NCBI RefSeq assembly: GCF_014650575.1
Contig: NZ_BMVF01000013.1
Coordinates: 1 to 64,000, forward strand
DNA from: Streptomyces naganishii JCM 4654
GTDB taxonomy: Bacteria; Actinomycetota; Actinomycetes; Streptomycetales; Streptomycetaceae
Length of the DNA: 64,000 bases
Direction of reading: 5' to 3'
The position numbers were made by a program, and so were the translations under genes. The notes beneath the pieces were generated by a model. That model had not been told where the DNA came from. It did not search any database and was given only the letters and a program-made list of their open reading frames with translations. Below, in pieces: positions 35,237-43,862 of the stretch. Each line of letters begins with the position of its first letter. Within the stretch, counting starts at the first letter, position 1.

Positions 35237-35727
35237 GGTGTTGTCCTCTGGGTGCTCTGGTCGTTCGGTACGGATGGAGCGAGAGGTACGTCGAGCAGGG
35301 TCGTCAGCTCGTCGGTGAACGCGCGCGTCCCCGGGGCGTCGAGGCCGCCGAGCGGCTCCAGCAGCCGCTCAAGCAGTTCCTGGACCACCGCGATGGCCTG
35401 CCGCACGACGGCCTGGCCCGGCTCGGTGAGGGCGAGCTGTACGGCGCGCGGGTCGCGGGGATCACGGGTGCGCTCGATCAGACCGGCCGCCTCCAGGGCA
35501 CGAGCCAGCTTCGAGACGTACAGCGCCTCCAGGCCGGTGTGGTCGGCGAGTCGGCGCTGACTGGGCCGCTCGCCGGCGCGCTGCATGCCGTACAGCGACG
35601 CGAGCAGCGAGTACTGGGCGTGAGTGAGGCCCAGCGGAGCCACCGCGCGATCGACCGCGACGCGCCACTTGTTGGCGAGCCGCCATACCAGGAAACCGGG
35701 CGTGTGGCCCGGCGAACCCATACTCAT
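35233..35727 (-). CDS. MarR-family transcriptional regulator
   Basis: This encodes 164 residues. ATG 35727 and ATG 35721 are both possible. The fold is clear: GFLVWRLANKWRVAVDRAVA, LGLTHAQYSLLASLYGMQ, PSQRRLADHTGLEALYVSKL (recognition helix), then the wing IERTRDPRDPRAVQLALTEP. MarR proteins usually repress neighbouring efflux or redox genes and respond to phenolic ligands or oxidants. It heads a two-gene operon with a second MarR-like gene and is divergent from the PPOX-fold gene at 35830, which is a plausible target. Confidence 0.88.
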   Translation of the reverse strand: MSMGSPGHTPGFLVWRLANKWRVAVDRAVAPLGLTHAQYSLLASLYGMQRAGERPSQRRLADHTGLEALYVSKLARALEAAGLIERTRDPRDPRAVQLALTEPGQAVVRQAIAVVQELLERLLEPLGGLDAPGTRAFTDELTTLLDVPLAPSVPNDQSTQRTTP

Positions 35728-35740
35728 GCCAGATAGAGTA

Positions 35741-35763
35741 CATGGCTAGTATGTCCATGGCTA
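35741..35763. promoter_or_regulatory. Direct repeat in the MarR / PPOX divergent promoter region
   Basis: CATGGCTA occurs at 35741-35748 and again at 35756-35763, just upstream of the MarR gene. It may mark the autoregulatory operator, but the arrangement is a direct rather than inverted repeat. Confidence 0.35.
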
Positions 35764-35829
35764 TCATTTTCTGTGGCCCGACGACGGCTCCGGCGTTGAA
35801 TCAGGGGACGGTGCCATAGGGTCCGAGGT

Positions 35830-36489
35830 ATGACACCACTCCTTGCCGAAACCGCATTCGACTCGCTGCGCATCGACGCCGTGCGCGACCAGGAGGCCCT
35901 GCGCCGAGCCTACGGGCTGCCCAGCGAGGCGGCGGTGCGCAAGGAGATGACCGAACTCACCGAGCAGACGCAGCGGTTGATCGCCTGCTCGTCGCTGGTC
36001 CTGGTCGCCAGCGTGGACGCCGAGGGCAGATGCGATGTTTCCCCGCGCGGCGGTCCCGCCGGGTTCGTCGCCGTCCTGGACGCACGGACGGTGGCCATAC
36101 CGGACGCGACCGGCAACAAGCGTCTGGACACCCTGCAGAACGTCCTCGCCACCGGACGGGCCGGCCTGCTGTTCGTCGTCCCGGGGCGCACGACGACGCT
36201 CAGGGTGAACGGCCGGGCCTGCGTCTCCACCCGCCCGGAGTTGCTGTCGCGGCTGACCGCCGTAGGCAAACCGCCGGCCAGTGCCCTGGTCGTGGGCATA
36301 GAGGAGGTGTATCCGCACTGCCCCAAGTCGCTCCTGCGCAGCGCGGCCTGGAAGCCGGAGCAGTGGCTGCCGGCGGACGCCCAGCCGACCTCGGCGGAGG
36401 TGACGCTGGCCCAACTGCGGATGCCGGAGCTGACGGTCGCCGACGTCGAGCAGGCGGAGGCGGATTCGCTGAAGTACCGCTACGAGTGA
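35830..36489 (+). CDS. Pyridoxamine 5'-phosphate oxidase-fold protein (MSMEG_1061-like)
   Basis: This encodes 219 residues with GAGG directly before ATG 35830. The split-barrel flavin-binding fold is recognisable: CSSLVLVASVDAEGRCDVSP, RGGPAGFVAVLDARTVAIPD, GNKRLDTLQNVLATGRAGLL and LRVNGRACVSTRPEL. The later EEVYPHCPKSLLRSAAWKPE block (HCPKS) is characteristic of the FMN- or F420-binding MSMEG_1061-type group rather than true PdxH. The expected activity is reduction or binding of a small substrate. It ends ten bases past the convergent TetR stop. Confidence 0.85.
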   Translation: MTPLLAETAFDSLRIDAVRDQEALRRAYGLPSEAAVRKEMTELTEQTQRLIACSSLVLVASVDAEGRCDVSPRGGPAGFVAVLDARTVAIPDATGNKRLDTLQNVLATGRAGLLFVVPGRTTTLRVNGRACVSTRPELLSRLTAVGKPPASALVVGIEEVYPHCPKSLLRSAAWKPEQWLPADAQPTSAEVTLAQLRMPELTVADVEQAEADSLKYRYE

Positions 36490-37100
36490 CGGCTCGATCT
36501 GCGCGTCGGCATCCCCATGGCCAGGCGCAGCTGCGGGCTGAACAGGCGGATCAGTTCCTCCCGGTCCATGGAGCTGATCGGCTCCAGCCCGAGAAGATAG
36601 CGTGTGAAGATCAGCCCTGCCAGCACGGCCGTGCAGGCCGCGGCGCGCTCGCTTGCGTGACGGCCGCCGAGGACGTCTGCGAGCCGGCTCACGATCTCGC
36701 CTTCCAGAGCCTCTTTGACCAAGGCGGCGACGGAGTCGTCCTGGGCCGCGTTCCTGAGCATGGCCGCGAGCGCATCGCCGGATTCGGGTGCGTCCCATGC
36801 CGTGATCAGCCGTCTGAGCGCGCGCTCGGGGAACGTGTCGAGATCGCCCTCGCTCAGCAGTTGTGCCGCCAGCTCCGCGGGGTTCGCGGACAGGGCGAGG
36901 GCGGCACCGAACAGGCCCTTCTTGGAGCCGAAGTAATAGCTGAGGAGGGCCAGGTCGACTTCGGCCTCGTCGGCGATCGAGCGCATCGTCACCGTGTGAT
37001 AGCCGTCTTCCAGGAACCGCCGGCGGGCAGCGGCCAGAATCACCCGGCGCGTGTCCGGCTTTCCCGGTCTCCGTCCGCGCTGCGACGTCTTATTCGTCAC
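36480..37100 (-). CDS. TetR/AcrR-family transcriptional regulator
   Basis: This encodes 206 residues from GTG 37100. The DNA-binding domain is RRVILAAARRRFLEDGYHTV, TMRSIADEAEVDLALLSYYF, GSKKGLF, an unmistakable TetR helix-turn-helix. The ligand domain resembles TetR_C_17/AefR-like proteins (RHASERAAACTAVLAGLIFT, YLLGLEPISSMDREELIRLF). No Shine-Dalgarno precedes the start; instead TACTAT lies about ten bases upstream, so the mRNA may be leaderless. It reads divergently from the truncated ABC permease at 37.25 kb, a possible former target. Confidence 0.88.
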   Translation of the reverse strand: MTNKTSQRGRRPGKPDTRRVILAAARRRFLEDGYHTVTMRSIADEAEVDLALLSYYFGSKKGLFGAALALSANPAELAAQLLSEGDLDTFPERALRRLITAWDAPESGDALAAMLRNAAQDDSVAALVKEALEGEIVSRLADVLGGRHASERAAACTAVLAGLIFTRYLLGLEPISSMDREELIRLFSPQLRLAMGMPTRRSSRHS

Positions 37101-37249
37101 GATTGAAATAGTAACTGGCTCATCGGTACGGGTGAGGGGTCGTGGATGTTCGGTGCCCCCTCTCGGCAGCCGGCGAGGACGAACCGTCGGACCGCCCCCG
37201 CCCCTGTGCTGCAACATCGCCGGCAAAATTCATCAGGCACGCCTCGGCG

Positions 37250-37684
37250 GTGAAGGGCACCAGCAGCGTAGGCTTCCCCGGCATCGCGGCCACGATCTCC
37301 GCGGTGAGCTGGTTCCTGCTCGGGTTCTTCTTCGCCTTCCTCTACGCGGCCGCGGGATCCCTGGTATCCAGACCAGAAGAACTCCAGTCAGTGGTGACAC
37401 CCATCATGCTGATCACCATGCTGCCCGCAGGAGTAGCCTTCGTAGCCGCCCAGGACCTGTCCGTGACCTGGGTCGGCGTACTGCGCTACATCCCCCCGTT
37501 CTCCTGCCTGCTGATGCCGATGCTGGCCGCCGTCCACGAGGTCGGCTCGTGGCAACATGCCGCGGCGGCGGCGCTGATGACGGCGGCAACGGGCGCGGCC
37601 GCGTGGCTGACCGCACGCGTATACCAGCGCTCAATCCTGCACCTCGGCGCGGCGCTGAGCTGGCGCCAGGCACTCGCCTCCTGA
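37250..37684 (+). pseudogene. C-terminal part of an ABC-2 (NatB-like) permease
   Basis: The reading GFPGIAATISAVSWFLLGFF, FAFLYAAAGSLVSRPEELQS, VVTPIMLITMLPAGVAFVAA and RYIPPFSCLLMPMLAA corresponds to the last four membrane helices of NatB-type ABC-2 exporter permeases, ending LGAALSWRQAL. The proteins are normally ~400 residues; only ~140 remain. The upstream coding sequence is replaced by non-homologous DNA, and no ATPase gene is adjacent. Confidence 0.72.
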
Positions 37685-37718
37685 GCACGCCATTGGGTGA
37701 CCACCACGGACCTGAAAC

Positions 37719-37754
37719 GCAGCGGGCGCCAGGTATCAACCTGGCGCCCGCTGC
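37719..37754. terminator. Strong bidirectional hairpin terminator
   Basis: GCAGCGGGCGCCAGGT and ACCTGGCGCCCGCTGC pair perfectly over 16 bp around the loop ATCA. It lies between the convergent ends of the permease remnant (37684) and the small membrane protein gene (37773). Confidence 0.88.
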
Positions 37755-37772
37755 CACTTCTAGCCGAGGAAC

Positions 37773-37973
37773 TCAGTCGGAGCGCGGCCGACGGTCACGG
37801 ACCCACGTCACCACAACCATGGCCGCCGTGAAATACATAAGCCCGCTGGCGTTCGCCACGGATCCGACGTACTGCTCGTAGCCGTCCGCTCGAAGCTGGA
37901 GCGCGAAGAAACCGAGCACCACCCCGAGCGCCGCGATCGCGGCAGTAAGGGGGCCGAATGGGGCCTTCTTCAT
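37773..37973 (-). CDS. Small two-helix membrane protein
   Basis: This is a 66-residue protein. ATG 37973 has GGAGG nine bases upstream; a TTG at 37988 is less likely. It has two hydrophobic segments, PLTAAIAALGVVLGFFALQL and ASGLMYFTAAMVVVTWV, a polar loop between them (RADGYEQYVGS), and a basic C-terminal tail. No family was recognised. It stands alone, ending at the strong hairpin shared with the permease remnant. Confidence 0.7.
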   Translation of the reverse strand: MKKAPFGPLTAAIAALGVVLGFFALQLRADGYEQYVGSVANASGLMYFTAAMVVVTWVRDRRPRSD

Positions 37974-38239
37974 CAGTGTTTCCTCCAAGCTACGAGACGA
38001 CTGGCCGCTACCGAGTCTACGTACCCTCGACTGCTCTTTGCCTGCTCCGAGGAAGGCAGCTCAGGCATGTGGCAACACGCGACTGCTGACGCCGACGCCG
38101 CCGCAGCCGACCAGTTGTCTGCGAATCGGCGAGCAGGCTCAGGTGCTTGCGGCCGCGCGGATCGAGCAACTGGAGGGCCGGTGTCCGGCCGACTCTACGG
38201 TCGGCCAGGTCGCCGACGCAGACAACAGCCGCCGCTGGG

Positions 38240-38376
38240 TCGGGCTGTGTCGCGTCGACTCCGAGGCGATGCTCACCCTCGCGGCCATCACCTTGATGAC
38301 CCGCCGGCTCACCCGGCAACCCATCCACCCCAATGCCGCGGCACCACGTCCACAGGCCGCACTTCGAGTCGCGTGA
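38240..38376 (+). pseudogene. Probable C-terminal remnant of an IS5-type transposase
   Basis: DSEAMLTLAAITLMTRRLTR followed by a short tail and a stop matches the C-terminal pattern ..SEAM...A....M.RRL seen in several IS5-type transposases. Upstream sequence (38000-38240) has no recognisable coding content. Confidence 0.5.
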
Positions 38377-38570
38377 CCCCCTCGGCAGGACGGCAGCAGA
38401 AGGCTGAAACTTCGTCCTGCTCCGCGCTCTCTCGTCAAGTCCAACGGCCTGACAAGGGTGGTTAGTTCCGGATAGGAACGTGATGTTTCGCCCAGGCCAA
38501 TGACCTGTCGCAGCACACCGACATGGCCCCATACTCCAGGACCTGACGAAACGAGGGGCGGAGGAGCACG

Positions 38571-39476
38571 GTGAGCGCAGCGGCGGCAGCAGGGACCTGG
38601 AAGCTCGGGGACCTGGAGGTGAATCGCATCGGCTACGGCGCGATGCGGCTGACCGGCAACGGCATGATGGGGAACTCCGACGGCGCGCCGATCGACCGTG
38701 ATGTCGCTGTCGGCCTGCTGCACAGCGCGTTCGAGCAGGGGGTCAACCACGTCGACACGGCCGCCTTCTACTTCTCGCCGCTGCGGTCTGCGAACGAGCT
38801 CATCAACCGCGCCCTCTCGTCCTGGTCCGGCGATGTGGTCGTGGTGACCAAGGTCGGCCCGGGGCGTGATCCCTCCGGAGAGTGGCTCGACACGGTCCGC
38901 CCCGACCAGTTGCGTGGCCAGGTCGAGGAGAACCTGCGCCAGCTCGGCCGGGATTGCCTGGACGTGGTGAACCTGCGCGCCGGCGGCCCCCGCACGGCCT
39001 CGCTCGCCGAGCACTTCGGCGCCCTCGCCGAGCTACGCGAAGCCGGCCTGGTCCGGCACCTCGGACTCTCCGGTGTCCTGCATGAGCACGTGGCCGAGGC
39101 CCAGAAGATCGCGCCCGTGGTCTGCGTGCAGAACTCCTACGGCCTGGACTGGCGCCGCGCCGACGAAAGCGGGCTGGTGGACCTGTGCGGGAAACAGGGC
39201 ATCGCCTTCGTCCCCTTCTTCGCGGTCTCCGGCCTGCGGCGCGAGGCAGCCGCAGGCCAGGAGCACAACGCCCGCGTCCACTCCGTCGCCCGCGCCCACA
39301 ATGCGACGCCGGCCCAGATACGGCTTGCCTGGACTCTCCACCGCGGTCCGCATGTGCTGGCCATTCCCGGCACCAGGAACCCGGCGCACCTGGCAGAGAA
39401 CATCGCCGCAGGAGCCCTGCGCCTGGCCGAGGAGGAGTTGGCCCTCCTCGACAAGCCGGACGAGGACACCGCCTGA
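38571..39476 (+). CDS. Aldo/keto reductase
   Basis: This encodes 301 residues from GTG 38571, with GGAGGAG five bases upstream. The (alpha/beta)8 AKR fold is clear: LEVNRIGYGAMRLTGNGMMG, GVNHVDTAAFYFSPLRSANE (Asp and Tyr of the catalytic tetrad), VVVTKVGPGR (Lys), LDVVNLRAGG, VQNSYGLDWRRAD, and the NADPH-binding end IPGTRNPAHLAENIAAG. The position of the catalytic His (normally H after LV) is Asn here (VVNLR), as in one common actinobacterial AKR branch. Cytoplasmic NADPH-dependent reduction of carbonyls is expected; the substrate is unknown. Confidence 0.9.
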   Translation: MSAAAAAGTWKLGDLEVNRIGYGAMRLTGNGMMGNSDGAPIDRDVAVGLLHSAFEQGVNHVDTAAFYFSPLRSANELINRALSSWSGDVVVVTKVGPGRDPSGEWLDTVRPDQLRGQVEENLRQLGRDCLDVVNLRAGGPRTASLAEHFGALAELREAGLVRHLGLSGVLHEHVAEAQKIAPVVCVQNSYGLDWRRADESGLVDLCGKQGIAFVPFFAVSGLRREAAAGQEHNARVHSVARAHNATPAQIRLAWTLHRGPHVLAIPGTRNPAHLAENIAAGALRLAEEELALLDKPDEDTA

Positions 39477-39589
39477 GCCTTTAGGGATCGCCATCACCCG
39501 TCGGCTCAGCCACCACACCTCCAAGCGGTGTCAGCGTCCTCCGACACTGGCGACACGTCTTGCGGAAGGTTCAAAGACGGTTTCTTGAG

Positions 39590-41200
39590 GAGACGGTTGA
39601 CCACTCGGGTGCTGATGATCTCCCGACGCCAACCGATCTTGCGCTGGAATAGGTGCGGCAGCATGGGACCGGTCACGCGCTCGTGCGGGTCGTAGCGGGC
39701 CGCCGGAGGGACGCGGCCGTCGTCTCCTCTGATCCGGCAGACCACGGTGGCCAGCACGCTGGCCAGTTCCGGGGTGACCAGGAGCAGCCGCTCCTCGTTG
39801 CTCTTGGATGGCACGATCTGCAGCAAGGGGACGACCTCGCCGTTGTCTGGAAGGCGGTAGGAGACCAACGCCAGGTGGGTGAGCTCCAGCAGTTTTTCGA
39901 CGCGGACACCGGTATGCCTCAGGGTTTCGATGATCACCCAAGCCCAGAACGCGTCCTCTTCCTTGCGAAGCAACTCGATGCGTTCGCCGAACTCTTCGTC
40001 GGTGGCGAGCACTGCGTCCGGACCGTGCTGGGACTCGCTGCGGCTGTCCCACCGGTATCGGGTCCGGCGGTAGGTCCTCCCGGCGTGGTCGAAGGTCTCG
40101 CCGATGGGTGTCTGGCGGGCGGCGGCCAGCAGGGCGGCCTGCTCGTCGCGGTGCTTTTCTGCCGTGTCGACCAGAACGGGCAGGTGGGGCAGGCGCTCGC
40201 GGATGCGCTGATGCACTTCCGCCGTCCGCGCGCGGTTGCGCTTGGAGACGCCCTCGAGTTCGCTGCGGCGGATCGGGCATCGGACCGCCCACGGACCTCC
40301 AGGCGTCCCTTGCGGGGCCTTCTCGGCCCTCGTTTGCCTGAGGTGAAGGCGAGCCTGGACTTCCAGGCATCGGCGATTTCCGACGGCAGGTCGAGGCTGT
40401 CAATGCCGGGGTGGTGCTGTTCGATATCGACCCAGAACGCGCCGGCCAAGGTGCTGGTGAGCTGGCGGAAGCTGCTGAAGTCCATGCCAGGGCGCCGCTC
40501 GTTGAGGTAACGAACCAGCATGTCCCGGACCGGCGCGGACTCGATCCCGTGTTGGGCGACCAGTTCCTCGGTCGTGAGCTGGCCCAGCCGGATGGCGGCG
40601 CGCAGACTCTTGTCTGTGTCGAGAACGCCGATGTCGCACAGCAGGTCCCAGGCTCCGTGCAGACCGCTCTTGTGCCGGTGATAGCGGCTGATGTTCCAGG
40701 CACGGAATTCCATCACCTCGTCCGTGGTGACCTGGTGGAGTTCCTTGCCCGTGTGGAGCACGATCTTGGACAGGGCGGTGAGGACTTCCGCGACCTGGCG
40801 TCCGGCCATTGCCCCGGGCGTGGGCGGCTTCTTCTGCGCGGGTGAAGGTCTCGACGGACAGTTCCGTGCGCACGTCGGTGAACAGACGGACGGCGCCGTA
40901 GCCGACCAGGAAGTCGTAGCTGGGCAGCACCAGGCGGCACAGCAGCAGGGCGGCCAGGCCGCTGGTGATCTCGTTGCGGAAGTTCTTCTCTGAGCGCCCT
41001 TCGGTCGCCGCGGCCTCGGCGACCCAGCTCAGCGGACCCAGGTTGGCTTCGCAGGAATCCCATCGCTCCTGCCACCCGTCGCCCGGGTCGCCGCGTCAGC
41101 CACTCCAGCATGCGTTCGGCAGCGCGCAGTCGCGCGCGTACCTCAGCAGCGGGCAGGTTGGCCCAGACTCGCAGCTGGGACAGTGGGGATACATCGCCTG
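39590..41200 (-). pseudogene. Tyrosine-recombinase-type integrase, frameshifted and 3'-truncated
   Basis: Reading the minus strand and switching frames gives SQLRVWANLPAAEVRARLRA, VLPSYDFLVGYGAVRLFTDV, LTALSKIVLHTGKELHQVTT, YLNERRPGMDFSSFRQLTST, VWQVHQRIRERLPHLPVLVD-like text, WVIIETLRHTGVRVEKLLEL (catalytic Arg) and LQIVPSKSNEERLLLVTPEL. This is the pattern of long actinobacterial site-specific integrases. At least three frame changes are needed, and the C-terminal H-x-x-R and Tyr blocks are missing beyond ~39590, so the enzyme is dead. It may mark the former edge of an integrated element. Confidence 0.6.
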
Positions 41201-41549
41201 ACGAGTGCCGGCTGGGGAAGGCAGTGCAGTACGCCGCCCTCCGCGACGGCGACGGAGTGGCCCGTACCCTGTCGGAGATCGACACCGTCAGCGGCGGCCG
41301 GAAGCTGTACAAGGTGTGCCCGGGATTCGCCGCCGTCGCCCGCCACGTGCTGCCCGAGAGGTTCGGCTGGCACGGCGGCGTGTTCGACGCCGTTGTTAGG
41401 CAGAACTCGCTGTCTCAACGCCGCACGTATCGCAGGTGGCACATCACCCGCACGTGTATGCCCCTGATTCCGGCTTCGGGATCAACGGAGCTTTGGTTGG
41501 CACTGAGATTGGCCGTCGCGGTCGTTCGTGCTCCTAAAGTGACATCGAG

Positions 41550-41741
41550 ATGCTGCGCGCTGGCGGTCTGGTGGCTTTCTCGACCGAGACCGTCCAGGGT
41601 CTGGGCGCCAACGCCGAGGACTCCGCCGCCGTCCCGGGCATCTTCCAGTTCAAGGGACGTCCGCCCTCCCACCCGCTGATCGTCCACATCGGCGGCGCGG
41701 AGCATCTGGACAACTTGAGGAACGAGCGGCGAACCAGGTGA
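41550..41741 (+). pseudogene. N-terminal fragment of a Sua5/YrdC-type threonylcarbamoyl-AMP synthase
   Basis: MLRAGGLVAFSTETVQGLGA then NAEDSAAVPGIFQFKGRPPS and HPLIVHIGG match the conserved start of the Sua5/YrdC family, which makes threonylcarbamoyl-AMP for t6A tRNA modification. The usual TETVYGLGA has Tyr replaced by Gln. The reading ends at a stop after only 63 residues (full proteins exceed 180), so it is a truncated stray copy; the essential gene must be elsewhere. Confidence 0.7.
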
Positions 41742-41806
41742 CAAGTAACTCGCCAGTAGCCTTCGACGTTGGACCCGGCACGTGGCAGTGAGTGGCGATG
41801 TCGTGA

Positions 41807-42100
41807 TCAGGTTCGGGTGTCGGGTACGGCCTGGGCCAGTGGGCTCAGCTCGCCACACAGCGCCGCGTGCAGTGCGGCGGCGAGTTCGCGTGCCCGGTCC
41901 TCGTTCTTCAGGTCGTACAGGACGAAGTAGACCGGTCCGGCGGACGAATCGGGACGGATCTCGCGGGAGCGGATCAGGCGGACGACCGCGTTCCGGACGG
42001 CGTCGTACACCGTGGCGTCGATGTCGTGCTCGAAGGCCGTAAGCGCGTCGGCCTTGACCGTCCAGCGTTGGGCCTGGCACTCGACGGCAACATACGGCAC
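41807..42100 (-). CDS. Hypothetical protein, 97 residues
   Basis: The frame has good GC-rich third positions and reads VAVECQAQRWTVKADALTAF, EHDIDATVYDAVRNAVVRLI and VYFVLYDLKNEDRARELAAA. It looks like a small soluble alpha/beta protein. No family was recognised. The start is uncertain: the region upstream (to ~42210) contains a second frame with similar codon bias (MQPLPTPCPADLVPD), so a frameshift splitting a longer gene is possible. Confidence 0.45.
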   Translation of the reverse strand: MPYVAVECQAQRWTVKADALTAFEHDIDATVYDAVRNAVVRLIRSREIRPDSSAGPVYFVLYDLKNEDRARELAAALHAALCGELSPLAQAVPDTRT

Positions 42101-42406
42101 GCTGCTGCATGGCTGCCCTGTACGCGGTGTTGAAGGCGTCCTGGCCCGTGGCGTCGGGGACCAGGTCGGCGGGGCAGGGTGTGGGCAGCGGCTGCATAAC
42201 GAGCATCGTGCCAGGGCGGGCTGCCGGGCCCCGGCGGCTCGCTTCGGGGTGTCGCCTCGGGGCCGCGGCCGTCGGAGTGCCCGATCGCTCGGCCACGGCG
42301 GGATCAGAGCGGTCGCTCGTACCGCCGGCGTCCGTGAAGCGACTGTGTCTCTCGGCGTGCGGGAACTCGACTGTGGCCAGGCGCCATGGGACAGGGCGGC
42401 GGTGGC

Positions 42407-42438
42407 CGCTAGTGCTCTGACCGGGAAGGTTCGCCGGG
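42407..42438 (+). repeat. Orphan IS630-type terminal repeat
   Basis: The 32 bases beginning CGCTAGTGCTCTGACCGGGA are the exact reverse complement of 50812-50843, the transposase-proximal end of the IS630 element at 49.1-50.8 kb. No IS630 transposase lies beside this copy. Confidence 0.85.
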
Positions 42439-42466
42439 TTCGGCCTTGTTCTGGGATCCTCTGGCT

Positions 42467-43633
42467 ATGGGGGGATCTTTTCGTGACCGGTGGCGCCTGA
42501 CTCGTGCCGTTGCTGTGGCACTGGCCGCGCTGGTCGTGATCGTGTTACTGGGCGTCGTGCTCCTGGTTCTTCCGGGGCTGATAGTCGACCACGACCTCGC
42601 AGGTGGCCACCTCGCTGCGGCGGACCGGTTGAACGCGGTGAACAACGTGCGCACCACGCTTCTGCAGACGGTCGGCGGTGCGGTCGTCCTGTTCGGCGCC
42701 TATGCCACATGGCGGCAGCTGCGCGTCAGCCAAGACGGGCTGGACGCAACCCGAGAGGTGAACATCACCGATCGCTTCAGCCGGGCCGTGGATCAGCTCG
42801 GCAGTGACAAGCTGGACGTGCGGATCGGAGGCATCTACGCACTGTGGCGGATTGCGGATCACTCCGACCGCGACCGCGAAGCGGTCGTCTCCATCATGGC
42901 GGCGTATCTGCGGACACACGTTCCCTGGCCGCCGCAGGAATCCGCAGTTCCGGCGGCGGACGTGTCCATCAACTCGGTACCCCCGTTGGAGACCCGCGCC
43001 GCGGACGCTCAGACGGCACTGACGTGCCTCGGCGTCCTGTACCAGGAACGCCGTCCGGAGTGGCTCAACGTCAGTTTGACCGACCTGCGCCGAGCCGACT
43101 GTGACGGATTGTGGCTGCACGGAGTCAATTTCGACGGCGCATGCCTGGAAGCGGCGAGCGTCTACCAGGTCAACCTGAGCAAGGCGTCACTCATTGACGC
43201 TGACCTGCGGCATGCCGAACTCGGCACCTCCATTCTCCACCAGGTCCGCTGTCTGCAAGCCGATCTGCGCGGTGCACGCCTGGTCAAAGCCGACTTGAGG
43301 TCGGCGGACTTCTCCGGTGCGGACCTGCGGGAAGCGAACCTTCGCAAGGCTCGTGCCCAGGGTGCCGTGTTCGCCGGCGCGGACCTGCGGTCGGCCGACC
43401 TCCGGGGCTGCGACCTCACCGACACTGACCTGCGAGAGGCGAGGCTGGAAGACGCACTGGCGAGCGACCTTACGATCTGGCCGACCGGCTTCGACGCTCA
43501 GGCAGCCGGCGTCATTGTCATGGCGGACCCCGGCATCGAACCGGACAATCTGCTTCCGGCTGCCGCGCTCACGAGGCGAGTCCCGCTGCTGCAATCGGAG
43601 CCGACGCATGGTCCGTCAGCGTCGGCGAATTGA
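42467..43633 (+). CDS. Pentapeptide-repeat protein with N-terminal membrane helices
   Basis: This encodes about 388 residues. ATG 42467 is used, although no strong ribosome binding site is seen. Two hydrophobic segments, AVALAALVVIVLLGVVLLVL and RTTLLQTVGGAVVLFGAYAT, flank a short loop near residues 15-75. The segment ITDRFSRAVDQLGSDKLDVR, IGGIYALWRIADHSDRD is typical of this membrane family. From ~residue 210 come pentapeptide repeats of the A(D/N)LxX type: LRGARLVKADLRSADFSGAD, LREANLRKARAQGAVFAGAD, LRSADLRGCDLTDTDLREAR. They form a right-handed beta-helix. Function is unknown; it is the first gene inside the region bounded by IS630 ends. Confidence 0.85.
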   Translation: MGGSFRDRWRLTRAVAVALAALVVIVLLGVVLLVLPGLIVDHDLAGGHLAAADRLNAVNNVRTTLLQTVGGAVVLFGAYATWRQLRVSQDGLDATREVNITDRFSRAVDQLGSDKLDVRIGGIYALWRIADHSDRDREAVVSIMAAYLRTHVPWPPQESAVPAADVSINSVPPLETRAADAQTALTCLGVLYQERRPEWLNVSLTDLRRADCDGLWLHGVNFDGACLEAASVYQVNLSKASLIDADLRHAELGTSILHQVRCLQADLRGARLVKADLRSADFSGADLREANLRKARAQGAVFAGADLRSADLRGCDLTDTDLREARLEDALASDLTIWPTGFDAQAAGVIVMADPGIEPDNLLPAAALTRRVPLLQSEPTHGPSASAN

Positions 43634-43862
43634 GCTCTTCGGCTCATCTCCAGGGTCATTTTCTGGAAGTCCCGGATGATGTCGGGATGTTACTTCCACC
43701 CCGTGGTGTGTGAGGTATGCGGATGGTGGGCTGCCCGCTGTGGGGCATGGGGCTGCATGGGGCGATGGAGGCCTCGCTGCCGCTCGTTGCACTGGCCGGC
43801 ATGGCGCGAAGTGTGGGGTACGTGTCGTTGACGCCTTCGGTGTCGGATCCCAGAGTGGAGGG

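Noticed and set aside
34511..35560. Plus-strand 349-codon open frame across the MarR pair
   Set aside because: Two overlapping minus-strand genes with winged-helix motifs and an ATGA junction explain the region better.
35764..36798. Minus-strand frame of 344 codons opposite the PPOX gene
   Set aside because: It lacks recognisable motifs and overlaps two well-supported genes; composition is typical of antisense frames.
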